Assembly (NCBI GenBank): GCA_027027485.1
Contig: JALVLL010000060.1
Coordinates: forward strand, 1-5,439
DNA from: Candidatus Bipolaricaulota bacterium
Lineage (GTDB): Bacteria; Bipolaricaulota; Bipolaricaulia; Bipolaricaulales; Bipolaricaulaceae
Length of the DNA: 5,439 bases
Direction of reading: 5' to 3'
A program made the position numbers and the translations under genes. Under the pieces are notes generated by a model. The model was given only the letters and a program-made list of their open reading frames with translations, searched no databases and was not told the origin of the DNA. Positions 5,408-5,439 of this stretch are shown here, piece by piece; position 1 is the first letter of the stretch; each line of letters opens with the position of its first letter.

Positions 5408-5439
5408 GGCCCCTTGGGGTGGATGTCCTTGTGATCGGG
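5404..5439 (+). CDS. Start of a probable FAD/NAD(P)-binding oxidoreductase (GlpB-like partner), cut off by the window edge
   Basis: Only twelve codons are visible. Starting at TTG 5404, which shares TTGA with the upstream stop, they read (M)RPLGVDVLVIG. The VDVLVIG stretch is the first beta strand of a dinucleotide-binding Rossmann fold and would be expected to continue into a GGGPAG-type loop. In related glycerol operons the GlpA-like gene is followed by a second flavoprotein of the GlpB or pyridine-nucleotide disulfide reductase type, then a small DUF1667 protein; this gene fits that place. The identity is inference from context and one strand of the fold. Confidence 0.6.
   Translation, partial: MRPLGVDVLVIG

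Overview
The window is a G+C-rich stretch (roughly two-thirds G+C by eye) of bacterial chromosome, densely packed, with Shine-Dalgarno-led genes and short intergenic gaps. Purine-rich ribosome binding sites, a YqhQ-type DUF1385 protein and a glycerol operon of the kind known from anaerobes and thermophiles suggest a free-living, probably anaerobic and possibly thermophilic bacterium, such as a deep-branching Firmicutes, Thermotogae or Bipolaricaulota-like lineage. The phylum is inference; no rRNA or other marker is present. I see no tRNA, rRNA, CRISPR array, insertion sequence, phage gene or attachment site.

Layout: (1) positions 615 to 1, minus strand, hold the N-terminal 205 codons of a TauE/SafE-family membrane exporter cut by the window edge. 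(2) An 87-bp divergent gap leads to a plus-strand DUF1385/YqhQ-like membrane protein (703-1563). (3) Its 3' end overlaps by 49 bp, tail to tail, the 3' end of a minus-strand PHP-domain phosphoesterase (2369 to 1515). (4) A 129-bp divergent regulatory region (2370-2498) carries two back-to-back sigma70-like promoters arranged as near mirror images, a 12-bp palindrome at the predicted glpK transcription start, and a purine-rich leader. (5) From 2499 to the right edge runs a tightly coupled plus-strand glycerol operon: glycerol kinase (glpK), a GlpA-type FAD oxidoreductase with a C-terminal [2Fe-2S] BFD-like domain, and the first 12 codons of what looks like a second FAD/NAD-binding oxidoreductase.

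Functionally, the right half encodes phosphorylation of glycerol to glycerol-3-phosphate, then its oxidation to dihydroxyacetone phosphate with electrons passing through flavin and iron-sulfur centres. The stop and start codons of all three genes overlap (ATGA, then TTGA), so they are probably translated in a coupled way. The PHP phosphatase and glpK are fired from a shared symmetric promoter region and may be co-regulated.

The genes are of known families and I do not see a new biological system. The best candidate for something undescribed is the mirror-image divergent promoter/operator between the PHP gene and glpK.
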